This document shows, one piece after another, positions 55,957-64,000 of a DNA stretch of 64,000 nt. The notes beneath the pieces were generated by a model. That model searched no databases. It saw nothing but the letters and a program-made list of their open reading frames with translations, and was not told the origin of the DNA. Each line of letters opens with the position of its first letter. Position 1 is the first letter of the stretch. The stretch spans positions 186,001 through 250,000 of the forward strand of contig NZ_JABZEE010000002.1 in NCBI RefSeq assembly GCF_013387495.1, given 5' to 3'. The DNA is from Streptomyces sp. PKU-EA00015. GTDB lineage: Bacteria > Actinomycetota > Actinomycetes > Streptomycetales > Streptomycetaceae. Both the position numbers and the translations under genes were made by a program.

Positions 55957-58086
55957 ATGAAACCGACCGAGAGCGCCGCCCCGGCCCCACGGCCGCGTGC
56001 ATTCGCGGCCCTGGTGGGCCGGACCCCCGGGCTGCCCGCGGCCGTCGTCGCGGGCGCCGCACTCGTGCTCGTGACCGGAGTCGTCACCACCGTACGCGAA
56101 GGACACGCCCTGTTCCCCGGTTCCACCGAGGGCTGGTCCCTCGCGCTGCTCACCGGGATCATCGTCGGCCATCTCGTCGCACTCGGCCGCGAACGCTGGT
56201 GGGGCGGCACCGGCTCGGGCGCCGCACTCACCCTGGCCGTCCTGCTGCTGTTCGGCTGGGTGCCCGCCGGGCTCGTCAGCCTCTCGGTCGTCGCCCTCGT
56301 CGGTGCCGCGTGCCGGGGCAGATGGCGCCAGGGCCTGTTGCACGGCGCCGTCGACATCCTGGGGATCGGTGCCGCGGCGCTCGCGCTCGCCGCCTTCGGA
56401 GTCGTTCCCAGCGTCGAGAAGCCGTGGGATCCGCTGCGCTGGGAAGTCGAGGCGGCGCCCGAGGTCATGCTCGCCGCCACCGCGTATCTGGCCGTCACCC
56501 GGCTCCTGTTGTGGTACGTCCTCGCCCCGCAGGGCGGCGGACTGCCCACCGTCGCCCGCACCGCCCTGCTCCGGCAGGGCCTGGTCGCCCTCGCCCTCGT
56601 CGGCATCGCCCCGCTCATCAGCGTCGTGACCGTGGCCATGCCCGTGCTCCTGCCGCTGTTCGCCGTACCGCTGATCGCGCTGGACTCCACCCTGTGGATC
56701 GCCAGGGCCCGGGCCGAGGAGCAACTGCGGGACCCGCTCACCGGGCTGCCCAACCGTCAGTGGCTGCTGGAGCGCACCTGGTCCGCGCTGGAGGACGCCG
56801 AGAGCTCCGGCGCGCGCTCCGCCCTCGTCCTCATCGACCTCGACCGCTTCCGGGCGGTCAACGACACCCTCGGCCATCTCGCGGGCGACAGGCTGTTGCT
56901 CCAGATCGCCGAGAGGCTGCGGCTCGCGCTGCCGCGCGGGGCCGAGGCGGCGCGGCTCGGCGGCGACGAGTTCGCCGTCCTGCTGCCCACGGCCGACTCC
57001 ACGACCAGCGCGCAGCGCGTCGCCCGTCACCTCGTCGCCGAGCTGTCCTCTCCGCTCGACCTGGACGGGCTCACCCTCGTGCTGGAGGCGAGCGCCGGAC
57101 TCGCCGTCTTCCCCGACCACGCCCTCGACGCCGAGGGACTGCTGCGCCGCGCGGACGTCGCGATGTACCAGGCGAAGCGGGACCGCACGGGCGTAGAGGT
57201 GTACGAGTCGAAGCGCGACAGCAACACTCCCGACCGGCTCGGCCTCCTCGGCGATCTGCGCCGGGCGCTGGACGCGGGCGAGGTCGAGCTGCACTACCAG
57301 CCCAAGGTCCGTTTCGACGGGCACGTCTCGGGGCTGGAGGCCCTGGTGCGCTGGGTGCATCCGGAGCGGGGGCGGGTCCCGCCGGACGAGTTCATCGCCA
57401 TCGCCGAGTCCTCCGGCCTGATGCCCCACCTGACGGAGTACGTCCTGGAGACGGCCCTCGCGCAGGTCGCGCAGTGGCGGGCGCAGGGGCTCACGGTCCC
57501 GGTCGCCGTCAACGTCTCCCCCCGCGACGTCCACACCCCCGGCTTCGCCGGCGCGGTCGCCGCGCGGCTCGCGCGGCACGGGGTCCCGCCGGGGGCGCTC
57601 CAGCTGGAGATTACGGAGCACGTGCTCCTGGAGGACCCGCAGCGGGCCGCCGACACGCTGGCCGGGCTCGCCGACCACGGCGTGAAGATGTCCCTCGACG
57701 ACTTCGGCACGGGCTACTCCTCGCTGGTGCACCTGCGCCGGCTCCCGGTCAGCGAGCTGAAGATCGACCGGTCCTTCGTGGCGCGGCTCGCCGTGGACAC
57801 CGAGGACGCGGAGATCGTCCGGTGCACCGTGGACCTCGCCCACTCGCTCGGCCTGCTCGTCGTCGCGGAGGGCGTCGAGGACGACGAGACGTGGGAGCGG
57901 CTGCGGGACCTGGGCTGCGACGCGGTGCAGGGGTGGCTGGTGGCGGCGGCGATGCCGCCCCAGGAGACGACGGCGTGGCTGCTGGCCAGGGGGGAGCGGG
58001 GCTGGCACCGCCCGGCGCTCCCGGCGGGCGAACGCCCCCCGTCGCCGAACGGCGCGAACCGCACACCGGGCCACGCGGTCCCGTAG
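55957..58086 (+). CDS. Membrane GGDEF-EAL protein (cyclic di-GMP turnover, RmdB-like)
   Basis: A 709-residue membrane protein. About six or more helices span residues 30-250 (GWSLALLTGIIVGHLVAL, ALTLAVLLLFGWVPAGLVSL...). A GGDEF domain with intact GGDEF at 335-339 follows and then an EAL domain with EAL at 461-463 and DDFGTGYSSL. Both catalytic motifs are present; in S. coelicolor the ligA-adjacent protein RmdB is reported as a phosphodiesterase that affects development, and this gene occupies the same place. Net direction of activity cannot be decided from sequence. ATG at 55957 has a GAGGGACGGGA region upstream. A proline-rich tail ends the protein. Confidence 0.92.
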   Translation: MKPTESAAPAPRPRAFAALVGRTPGLPAAVVAGAALVLVTGVVTTVREGHALFPGSTEGWSLALLTGIIVGHLVALGRERWWGGTGSGAALTLAVLLLFGWVPAGLVSLSVVALVGAACRGRWRQGLLHGAVDILGIGAAALALAAFGVVPSVEKPWDPLRWEVEAAPEVMLAATAYLAVTRLLLWYVLAPQGGGLPTVARTALLRQGLVALALVGIAPLISVVTVAMPVLLPLFAVPLIALDSTLWIARARAEEQLRDPLTGLPNRQWLLERTWSALEDAESSGARSALVLIDLDRFRAVNDTLGHLAGDRLLLQIAERLRLALPRGAEAARLGGDEFAVLLPTADSTTSAQRVARHLVAELSSPLDLDGLTLVLEASAGLAVFPDHALDAEGLLRRADVAMYQAKRDRTGVEVYESKRDSNTPDRLGLLGDLRRALDAGEVELHYQPKVRFDGHVSGLEALVRWVHPERGRVPPDEFIAIAESSGLMPHLTEYVLETALAQVAQWRAQGLTVPVAVNVSPRDVHTPGFAGAVAARLARHGVPPGALQLEITEHVLLEDPQRAADTLAGLADHGVKMSLDDFGTGYSSLVHLRRLPVSELKIDRSFVARLAVDTEDAEIVRCTVDLAHSLGLLVVAEGVEDDETWERLRDLGCDAVQGWLVAAAMPPQETTAWLLARGERGWHRPALPAGERPPSPNGANRTPGHAVP

Positions 58087-58310
58087 GCCGGGACCGCACG
58101 ACGTGGCGGTCTCGCGCCCCCGGAGGCCGGCCCGGCAGGGTGCCGCTCCGTGGGCTCAGGTGCGCCGGCGGGCGCGGGGCGGGAAGACCGGGGCCGGGTC
58201 GCGCGGCGTGGCCCGGACGGCCGGCCCCTGCCCCGCACCTCGGGCGCGCGCGTCGGCGGCGGCGTGATGCGGACCCGGGAGCCGGGACCGGCCCCTGGAG
58301 GCAAACCGTT

Positions 58311-58340
58311 TCACGGTCACCCCGCCCCGCCCCATAGGAT
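58311..58340 (+). promoter_or_regulatory. Candidate promoter of the gat operon
   Basis: TTCACG (58311-58316) and TAGGAT (58335-58340) have an 18-nt spacer; the predicted transcript start lies about 30 nt before the gatC ATG, which has a GAGGATCG ribosome-binding region. Confidence 0.45.
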
Positions 58341-58379
58341 TGGGCCAAAACCATCACACTCACCCCTGAGGATCGCTGC

Positions 58380-58676
58380 ATGCCTGGCATCACGCGCGAG
58401 GAGGTCGCCCACCTCGCCCGGCTGGCGCGTCTCGAGCTGAAGGACGAAGAGCTCGATCACTTCGCCGGACAGCTCGACGACATCATCGGCGCGGTCGCCC
58501 GCGTCTCCGAGGTCGCCGACCAAGACGTACCCCCGACCTCCCACCCGCTGCCGCTGACCAACGTCATGCGCGCGGACGAGGTCCGTCCGTCGCTCACCCC
58601 CGAGCAGGCGCTCTCCGGCGCCCCGGCCCAGGAGCAGCAGCGTTTCAAGGTGCCGCAGATCCTGGGGGAGGACTAA
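58380..58676 (+). CDS. gatC: Asp/Glu-tRNA amidotransferase subunit C
   Basis: A 98-residue Gat[24 protein letters not shown] at the start, a central loop region with [11 protein letters not shown] and the C-terminal segment [17 protein letters not shown]. It wraps around GatA and GatB in the GatCAB complex, which amidates misacylated Glu-tRNA(Gln) and/or Asp-tRNA(Asn). 4 nt before gatA. Confidence 0.96.
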   Translation: MPGITREEVAHLARLARLELKDEELDHFAGQLDDIIGAVARVSEVADQDVPPTSHPLPLTNVMRADEVRPSLTPEQALSGAPAQEQQRFKVPQILGED

Positions 58677-58680
58677 TCAC

Positions 58681-60174
58681 ATGACGGACATCATTAGGCT
58701 CACCGCCGCCGAGACCGCCGAGAAGATCGCCGCGGGCGAGCTCACGGCCGTCGAGGTCACCGAGGCCCACCTGGCCCGTATCGACGCCGTCGACGAGAAG
58801 GTCAACGCCTTCCTGTACGTCGACCGCGAGGGCGCCCTCGCGCAGGCCCGCGCCGTCGACGAGAAGCGGGCGAGGGGCGAGAAGCTCGGCCCGCTCGCCG
58901 GCGTGCCGCTCGCGCTCAAGGACATCTTCACCACCGAGGGCATCCCGACCACCGTCGGGTCCAAGATCCTCGAGGGCTGGATCCCGCCGTACGACGCGAC
59001 CCTGACCAAGAAGCTCAAGGCCGCCGACGTCGTCATCCTCGGCAAGACCAACATGGACGAGTTCGCCATGGGGTCCTCGACCGAGAACAGCGCGTACGGC
59101 CCGACGGGCAACCCCTGGGACCTGACCCGTATCCCGGGCGGCTCCGGGGGCGGTTCGGCCGCCGCGCTGGCCGCCTTCCAGGCCCCGCTCGCCATCGGCA
59201 CGGACACCGGCGGATCGATCCGTCAGCCCGCCGCCGTCACCGCGACCGTCGGCGTCAAGCCGACCTACGGCGGCGTTTCCCGCTACGGGATGGTGGCCTT
59301 CTCCTCGTCCCTCGACCAGGGCGGCCCCTGTGCCCGTACGGTCCTGGACGCGGCCCTGCTGCACGAGGTCATCGCCGGTCACGACCCGCTCGACTCGACG
59401 TCCATCGACGCCCCGGTCCCGCCGGTCGTCGAGGCCGCCCGCAACGGCTCCGTCCAGGGCATGCGCGTCGGCATCGTCAAGCAGTTCCGCGGCGAGGGCT
59501 ACCAGGCCGGTGTCGTGCAGCGCTTCGACGAGTCCGTCGAGCTGCTGAAGGAGCTCGGGGCCGAGATCGTCGAGCTGGACTGCCCGTCCTTCGACCTGGC
59601 ACTCGCCGCGTACTACCTGATCGCGCCGTCCGAGTGCTCCTCGAACCTCGCCCGCTTCGACGCGATGCGCTACGGCCTGCGCGTCGGCGACGACGGCACG
59701 AAGTCCGCGGAGGACGTCACCGCGCTCACCCGCGAGGCCGGCTTCGGCCCCGAGGTCAAGCGCCGCATCATGCTCGGCACGTACGCGCTCAGCTCCGGCT
59801 ACTACGACGCGTACTACGGCTCCGCGCAGAAGGTCCGCACGCTCATCACGCGCGACTTCGAGAAGGCGTTCGAGAACGTCGACGTCATCGTCTCCCCGAC
59901 GACGCCGACCACGGCCTTCCCGATCGGCGAGCGCGCCGACGACCCGATGGCGATGTACCTCGCGGACCTGTGCACCATTCCGACCAACCTGGCCGGCAAT
60001 GCGGCGATGTCCCTGCCGTGCGGTCTCGCGCCCGAGGACGGCCTGCCCGTCGGCCTGCAGATCATCGCCCCCGCCATGAAGGACGACCGGCTGTACAAGG
60101 TCGGTGCCGCCGTCGAGGCAGCCTTCGTGGAACGCTGGGGTCACCCGCTGCTCGAGGAGGCTCCGTCGCTATGA
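58681..60174 (+). CDS. gatA: Asp/Glu-tRNA amidotransferase subunit A
   Basis: A 497-residue amidase-signature enzyme that hydrolyses glutamine and channels ammonia to GatB. Ser-cisSer-Lys catalytic set: Lys in [12 protein letters not shown], the serines in [13 protein letters not shown] and [11 protein letters not shown]. Starts 4 nt after gatC; its TGA overlaps the ATG of the following small gene (ATGA). Confidence 0.97.
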   Translation: MTDIIRLTAAETAEKIAAGELTAVEVTEAHLARIDAVDEKVNAFLYVDREGALAQARAVDEKRARGEKLGPLAGVPLALKDIFTTEGIPTTVGSKILEGWIPPYDATLTKKLKAADVVILGKTNMDEFAMGSSTENSAYGPTGNPWDLTRIPGGSGGGSAAALAAFQAPLAIGTDTGGSIRQPAAVTATVGVKPTYGGVSRYGMVAFSSSLDQGGPCARTVLDAALLHEVIAGHDPLDSTSIDAPVPPVVEAARNGSVQGMRVGIVKQFRGEGYQAGVVQRFDESVELLKELGAEIVELDCPSFDLALAAYYLIAPSECSSNLARFDAMRYGLRVGDDGTKSAEDVTALTREAGFGPEVKRRIMLGTYALSSGYYDAYYGSAQKVRTLITRDFEKAFENVDVIVSPTTPTTAFPIGERADDPMAMYLADLCTIPTNLAGNAAMSLPCGLAPEDGLPVGLQIIAPAMKDDRLYKVGAAVEAAFVERWGHPLLEEAPSL

Positions 60175-60413
60175 GTGCCATGGCAAAGAAGGCCAAGAAC
60201 TTCAAGAAGTCCAAGACCGGGCTGTACGTGTCGCTGGGCACCACCGCCTTCGGTGCGATCAGCGTCGCCAAGCAGGCCAAGCTGGCCCGCGAGGACGGTG
60301 ACCTCCTGCGGCTCGTCGACGCCGCCGTGTCCGCCGCCGCCATCGTCACCGGTCTGGCCATCCTCTACCGCGAGCTGAAGCGGCTCGGCGACGACGACGT
60401 TCTGCTGGGCTGA
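60171..60413 (+). CDS. Small conserved protein between gatA and gatB
   Basis: An 80-residue protein, ATG overlapping the gatA stop (ATGA), so translation is coupled. Very basic N-terminus ([10 protein letters not shown]), then a helical region with hydrophobic residues ([20 protein letters not shown]) that could be a membrane helix, and a short acidic end. No family recognised. Position inside the gat operon is the only functional hint; whether it touches GatCAB is unknown. 16 nt before gatB. Confidence 0.8.
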   Translation: MSAMAKKAKNFKKSKTGLYVSLGTTAFGAISVAKQAKLAREDGDLLRLVDAAVSAAAIVTGLAILYRELKRLGDDDVLLG

Positions 60414-60429
60414 GAGGGAAAGTTTCATC

Positions 60430-61938
60430 GTGACCGTCACTGAACTGGTGTCGTACGAGGACGCCCTCGCGTCCTACGACCCCGTCATGGGCCTGGAGGT
60501 CCATGTCGAGCTCGGCACCAAGACCAAGATGTTCTGCGGGTGCTCCACGGAGCTGGGCGCCGAGCCCAACTCGCAGACCTGCCCTACCTGCCTCGGCATG
60601 CCCGGCTCCCTCCCGGTCGTCAACGCGACCGCCGTCGAGTCGGCCGTCAAGATCGGTCTCGCGCTGAACTGCGAGATCGCCGAGTGGTGCCGCTTCGCCC
60701 GGAAGAACTACTTCTATCCGGACATGCCGAAGAACTTCCAGACCTCCCAGTACGACGAGCCGATCGCCTTCAACGGCTACCTGGACGTCCAGCTGGAGGA
60801 CGGCGAGGTCTTCCGCGTCGAGATCGAGCGCGCGCACATGGAGGAGGACACCGGCAAGTCGACGCACGTCGGCGGCGCCACGGGCCGTATCCACGGCGCG
60901 TCCCACTCCCTGCTCGACTACAACCGCGCCGGCATCCCGCTGATCGAGATCGTCACCAAGCCGATCGTCGGCGCCGGTGAGCGCGCCCCCGAGGTCGCCA
61001 AGGCGTACGTCGCCGAGCTGCGCGAGCTCATCAGGGCGCTGGACGTCTCCGAGGCCCGCATGGAGATGGGCCAGATGCGGTGCGACGTGAACCTCTCGCT
61101 GATGCCGAAGGGTTCGTCCGCGTTCGGTACGCGCTCCGAGACGAAGAACGTCAACTCGCTGCGCAGCGTCGAGCGTGCGGCCCGGTACGAGATCCAGCGG
61201 CACGCCGCGGTGCTCTCGTCCGGCGGCACGATCGTCCAGGAGACCCGCCACTTCCACGAGGACGACGGCTCCACCACGTCGGGCCGTGTGAAGGAGGAGG
61301 CGGAGGACTACCGCTACTTCCCCGAGCCGGACCTCGTGCCGGTGGCCCCGGCCCGCGAGTGGGTCGAGGAACTGCGTGCCGGGCTCCCCGAGCTGCCGCG
61401 CGTGCGCCGCAACCGGCTGCGCGAGGAGTGGGGCATCTCCGAGCACGACATGCAGTCCATCCTCAACGCGGGCGCTGTCGACCTGATCGTCGCCACGACC
61501 GACGCGGGGGCCGACGCGGCGGCGGCGCGCAAGTGGTGGATGGGCGAGCTGGCGCGCAACGCCAACGAGCAGGGTGTGGACCTGTCCTCCCTCCCCATCA
61601 CGCCGGCGCAGGTCGCCCGCGTGACGGCGCTCGTCGCGGCCGGTGACCTCAACGACAAGCTGGCCCGCCAGGTCATCGAGGGCGTCCTCGCCGGCGAGGG
61701 TGACCCGGACCAGGTCGTCGAGAAGCGCGGTCTGAAGGTCGTCTCGGACGAGGGCGCGCTCGGCGCGGCCGTCGACGAGGCGATCGCGGGCAACGCGGCG
61801 ATCGCGGACAAGATCCGCGGCGGCAAGGTCGCGGCGGTGGGCGCGCTGGTGGGCGCGGTCATGAAGACGACCCGCGGCCAGGCGGACGCGGCGCGCGTCA
61901 AGGAGCTGATCCTGGAGAAGCTGGGCGTCGAGGGCTGA
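60430..61938 (+). CDS. gatB: Asp/Glu-tRNA amidotransferase subunit B
   Basis: A 502-residue GatB with GTG start behind [33 protein letters not shown] at the N-terminus with the zinc cysteines (CGC and CPTCLG), [17 protein letters not shown], and the kinase-like core with [14 protein letters not shown]. The C-terminal YqeY-like tail domain binds tRNA. It phosphorylates and amidates the aminoacyl group on tRNA. Followed by a good terminator. Confidence 0.97.
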   Translation: MTVTELVSYEDALASYDPVMGLEVHVELGTKTKMFCGCSTELGAEPNSQTCPTCLGMPGSLPVVNATAVESAVKIGLALNCEIAEWCRFARKNYFYPDMPKNFQTSQYDEPIAFNGYLDVQLEDGEVFRVEIERAHMEEDTGKSTHVGGATGRIHGASHSLLDYNRAGIPLIEIVTKPIVGAGERAPEVAKAYVAELRELIRALDVSEARMEMGQMRCDVNLSLMPKGSSAFGTRSETKNVNSLRSVERAARYEIQRHAAVLSSGGTIVQETRHFHEDDGSTTSGRVKEEAEDYRYFPEPDLVPVAPAREWVEELRAGLPELPRVRRNRLREEWGISEHDMQSILNAGAVDLIVATTDAGADAAAARKWWMGELARNANEQGVDLSSLPITPAQVARVTALVAAGDLNDKLARQVIEGVLAGEGDPDQVVEKRGLKVVSDEGALGAAVDEAIAGNAAIADKIRGGKVAAVGALVGAVMKTTRGQADAARVKELILEKLGVEG

Positions 61939-61953
61939 CGCCCCCGTCCGGTC

Positions 61954-61984
61954 GGAGGGCGGCACGCACGACGTGCCGCCCTCC
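61954..61984 (+). terminator. Terminator of the gat operon
   Basis: A perfect 13-bp stem (61954-61966 with 61972-61984) and 5-nt loop, 15 nt beyond the gatB stop. Confidence 0.8.
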
Positions 61985-62354
61985 CGCACGTCCGGAGCCA
62001 ACCCGCGGCATGGGCCCGGCCGTTGGGCCGGGTCCGGTGGCGAGCCACCTGCGCCCCGGTGGTCGTGGCACCGCCCTGGGGCGATGTCCTCCAGCGCCGG
62101 GCGGGCTGGGACATAGGTCCTCGGTCGGGCTGTGGACCCGGCCCGGGAAGTGCAGCGCCCCGCCGGGGCACCGGCCACGCCGGCGTGGGGGGGAGGGCGG
62201 CCCGTCCGGCCCGCGGCCCGTCCGGCGGCCCCAAGGGCCTTGGCCGTGGTCACGGGACGGGCGCGGACCGCGCGCCCCCGTGGGAGCCGTGCCGCACGGG
62301 TGAGCGGCCGGGCCGGGCCGTGACCCGTTGATTGCGCGCCGCGTTGCTCATGGC
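61985..62354. other. Intergenic region after gat operon
   Basis: These 370 nt are extremely GC-rich on both strands; open frames there lack ribosome-binding sites and recognisable protein sequence. I see no gene, RNA or repeat that I can support. Confidence 0.5.
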
Positions 62355-62639
62355 ATGACCACCGCACACCGCGTACTCGCCGCCCTCGCCCTCGCCACCG
62401 GCGCCTCCGCGTTCGCCGCACCCGCCGCGAGCGCCGCTCCCCTCGACGGCCCGACGACCCTCTCGGTGATGGACGAACTCGACGCTCTCTCCACCGACTC
62501 GGTCGCACCCGAGCACCGCCAGGAGCTGCCCGCCCCCTCCGAGCAGCTCACCGGGCTCAACCGCCTCGCCGGCGTGCCGAACGACCTCCAGCCGCTGACG
62601 GGCCGGCTCGACCCGGGCACCGGTCTTCTCGGCGCCTGA
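62355..62639 (+). CDS. Small secreted protein
   Basis: A 94-residue exported protein: ATG at 62355, signal peptide with core VLAALALATGASAFA and a likely cleavage after AASA, leaving about 60 residues rich in Pro, Leu and Asp (LDGPTTLSVMDELDAL, then GLNRLAGVPNDLQPLTGRLDPGTG). No cysteines and no known domain. Small secreted proteins of this kind are common in Streptomyces. It converges with the gene at 62653. Confidence 0.7.
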   Translation: MTTAHRVLAALALATGASAFAAPAASAAPLDGPTTLSVMDELDALSTDSVAPEHRQELPAPSEQLTGLNRLAGVPNDLQPLTGRLDPGTGLLGA

Positions 62640-62652
62640 GGGCAGCGGGGCG

Positions 62653-63561
62653 TCAGTGACGTATGCCGAGGCCGGGCAGCCACATCTCGCCCCGGTCCTT
62701 GCAACTGACGTCCCGGGCCCGCAGCTCCTCCGGCTCCGTCGTGCCGCGGGCCCGCAGCTCGGCCACCACCAAGTGGGCGAGCGCGGCCGCGTGTTCCCGC
62801 TCCGGCTCGGTGAACTCCGTCTGCCACCAGCCCCGGTCGCGTGACTGCCAGCCGCGGGCCAGCATCAGCCGGGCCCGCTCCTCGTCGTCCTCCCCGTCGC
62901 GGTCGTCGACCGACGCGTACAGCCCGTCCTCGATGCTGTACGACACGAGGATCCTGCGGCCGCGGTCGGCGGAACTGGTCACGCAGAAGCTGGCCCAGTC
63001 GGTGCCCACCTGCACGGGCAGCTGCTCCACCCATGCCGCGAGGAGCAGTTCGAGCCCGGTCCGGACGTGCTCCAGGGTCGGGGCTATCCGGCCTCCGGGC
63101 CGCGCGAGGGGGCGCTCGCCCGGGCCGCTGCGGTCCAACTGCCATACGTACGGCAGCAAGTCGGGCCCGTGCGGCTCGTCGCCCGACCAGGCCCCGCCCC
63201 ACTCGAAGGCGCGGTGTTCCTCGTCCTCCAGGGCCTCCGTCTCGTGGACCGACAGCCCCACCTGGCGGTGGTCACCCGCCAGGAGCACCAGCCGGTGGCT
63301 GTCCCGCCAGCGGACGCTGGGCCCCTGTGACGACCCGCCGTAGAGCGTCGGCTGGCCTATCCGGGCCGTGATCGCCTCGTACACCCCGTGGAACGCCTCC
63401 CGGCGCTCGGCGAGCAGGGCGCCGGGGCCGTGCACGAGCACCGGGACGGGGGCGCGGCCCAGATGAGGGCCGGGCGCGTCGTGGAGCATGCGGGCGAACT
63501 CCGCCGCGTCCGCGGGCGTCAGTGCCGTCTGATCGATCCCCCTGTAGTCCATGTCGGCCAT
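62653..63561 (-). CDS. Conserved hypothetical protein
   Basis: A 302-residue cytoplasmic protein from ATG at 63561 (ATG at 63552 is an alternative). No signal or membrane segment. Trp-rich and acidic, with the segments YGGSSQGPSVRWRDSHRLVLL in the N-terminal half and RGWQSRDRGWWQTEF near the end. The two halves may each be an alpha/beta unit. I do not recognise the family. Convergent with the small secreted protein gene, 13 nt between stops. Confidence 0.7.
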   Translation of the reverse strand: MADMDYRGIDQTALTPADAAEFARMLHDAPGPHLGRAPVPVLVHGPGALLAERREAFHGVYEAITARIGQPTLYGGSSQGPSVRWRDSHRLVLLAGDHRQVGLSVHETEALEDEEHRAFEWGGAWSGDEPHGPDLLPYVWQLDRSGPGERPLARPGGRIAPTLEHVRTGLELLLAAWVEQLPVQVGTDWASFCVTSSADRGRRILVSYSIEDGLYASVDDRDGEDDEERARLMLARGWQSRDRGWWQTEFTEPEREHAAALAHLVVAELRARGTTEPEELRARDVSCKDRGEMWLPGLGIRH

Positions 63562-63826
63562 GGTGCCAGGGCCCACCGACAATTCCGGCGGTCTTGCCGA
63601 CCGAGGCCGATTTTTGCCGCAGGCCGGTCCCCGGGCACCCGGGCGGTTCCTCCCGGACCGGATCCCGCCGGCCGGATCCCGCTTGGACTCCCGGCGCGGC
63701 TTCTTGGACGTTCACCACGGGGTCGTCACCAGGCCTTCTCCTCGACATCCCCTCTCACTACCGTCCCGGCCGTAACCATTCAATGGATCGCAGCAGAACC
63801 ATTGGTCGTCGACGAAGAGGTCGGGC

Positions 63827-64000
63827 ATGTCACCGGAAATCTCACGCAGAAGGATGCTCGCGCTCGGGGGAGGAGCCGTCGGCGCCGCCGCCGTCGGCTC
63901 GTTGCTGCCGCCGTCCCTCCAGGCCGCACTGGCCGCCGAACCGCCCACGGGCGGCCTGCGCGCTGTGAAGCACGTGGTGATCCTGATGCAGGAGAACCGT
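63827..64000 (+). CDS. Phosphoesterase-family phospholipase C, 5' part
   Basis: The first 58 codons of a Tat-exported phosphoesterase; the gene runs off the window. Signal: SRRRMLALGGGAVGAAAVGSLLP, with twin arginine and a long hydrophobic core, then the characteristic start of the phospholipase C/phosphatase domain, LRAVKHVVILMQENR. Family members cleave phosphatidylcholine and related lipids outside the cell. ATG at 63827 has a GAGGTCGG region upstream. The 265 nt before it contain no gene I can support. Confidence 0.85.
   Translation, partial: MSPEISRRRMLALGGGAVGAAAVGSLLPPSLQAALAAEPPTGGLRAVKHVVILMQENR

Noticed and set aside
61985..62354. Several open frames in the GC-rich gap after gatB
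   Set aside because: Overlapping frames on both strands, all without start signals or coding bias; typical of high-GC noncoding DNA.

Overview
The window looks like a stretch of a Streptomyces chromosome: very high GC with G/C-biased third codon positions, frequent GTG starts, several leaderless genes, and families typical of that genus (paired L,D-transpeptidase lipoproteins, SseB pairs, DUF5753/DUF397/HATPase modules, mycosin-linked secretion genes). From memory the gene order from the M4 peptidase to gatB matches the S. coelicolor SCO544x-SCO550x region; this was not checked by alignment.

Layout. (1) 1-1700: a small gene, a strong hairpin, then a scar made of gene fragments: a frameshifted regulator tail, the first 14 codons of a probable NUDIX gene, and two tyrosine-integrase pieces in non-colinear order. 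(2) 1.7-17.5 kb: a frameshifted GT2 glycosyltransferase, a Clp-N-domain protein, a secreted M4 metallopeptidase, a heterodimeric ABC exporter, GlgX, two tandem L,D-transpeptidase lipoproteins and an enoyl-CoA hydratase. (3) 17.7-28.3 kb: an anti-sigma-like ATPase, a beta-propeller lipoprotein, a GNAT enzyme, a two-EF-hand protein, the glycine/serine operon gcvT-gcvH-glyA-sdaA behind a tandem glycine riboswitch, a P-loop protein and two SseB-family proteins. (4) 28.4-34.5 kb: a complete five-gene oligopeptide ABC importer with an 18-bp hairpin after the binding-protein gene. (5) 34.6-41.0 kb: TRIC-like channel, thioesterase, FabR-like TetR regulator, two small membrane proteins, cysteine desulfurase, Tat-exported amidase, MnmA and a small membrane protein. 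(6) 41.1-50.1 kb: an accessory block with a WhiJ/AbaA-like regulatory triplet, then a six-gene cluster with WXG100-like proteins, a membrane-anchored mycosin, a 777-aa WXG-headed protein and a lipoprotein, but no type VII motor genes. (7) 50.2-64 kb: hydrolase, LOG, SDR, methionine-synthase-like protein, LigA, a GGDEF-EAL protein, gatC-gatA-small gene-gatB, and the start of a Tat-exported phospholipase C.

Working together: the riboswitch would turn on glycine cleavage, glycine/serine interconversion and serine deamination when glycine is high, and the neighbouring SseB-family genes fit a serine-stress theme. The cysteine desulfurase probably feeds sulfur to MnmA for tRNA 2-thiouridine. GatCAB makes Gln-tRNA(Gln)/Asn-tRNA(Asn) by transamidation. 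The orphan secretion cluster at 43.2-50.1 kb is the least understood part and the best candidate for an undescribed system.
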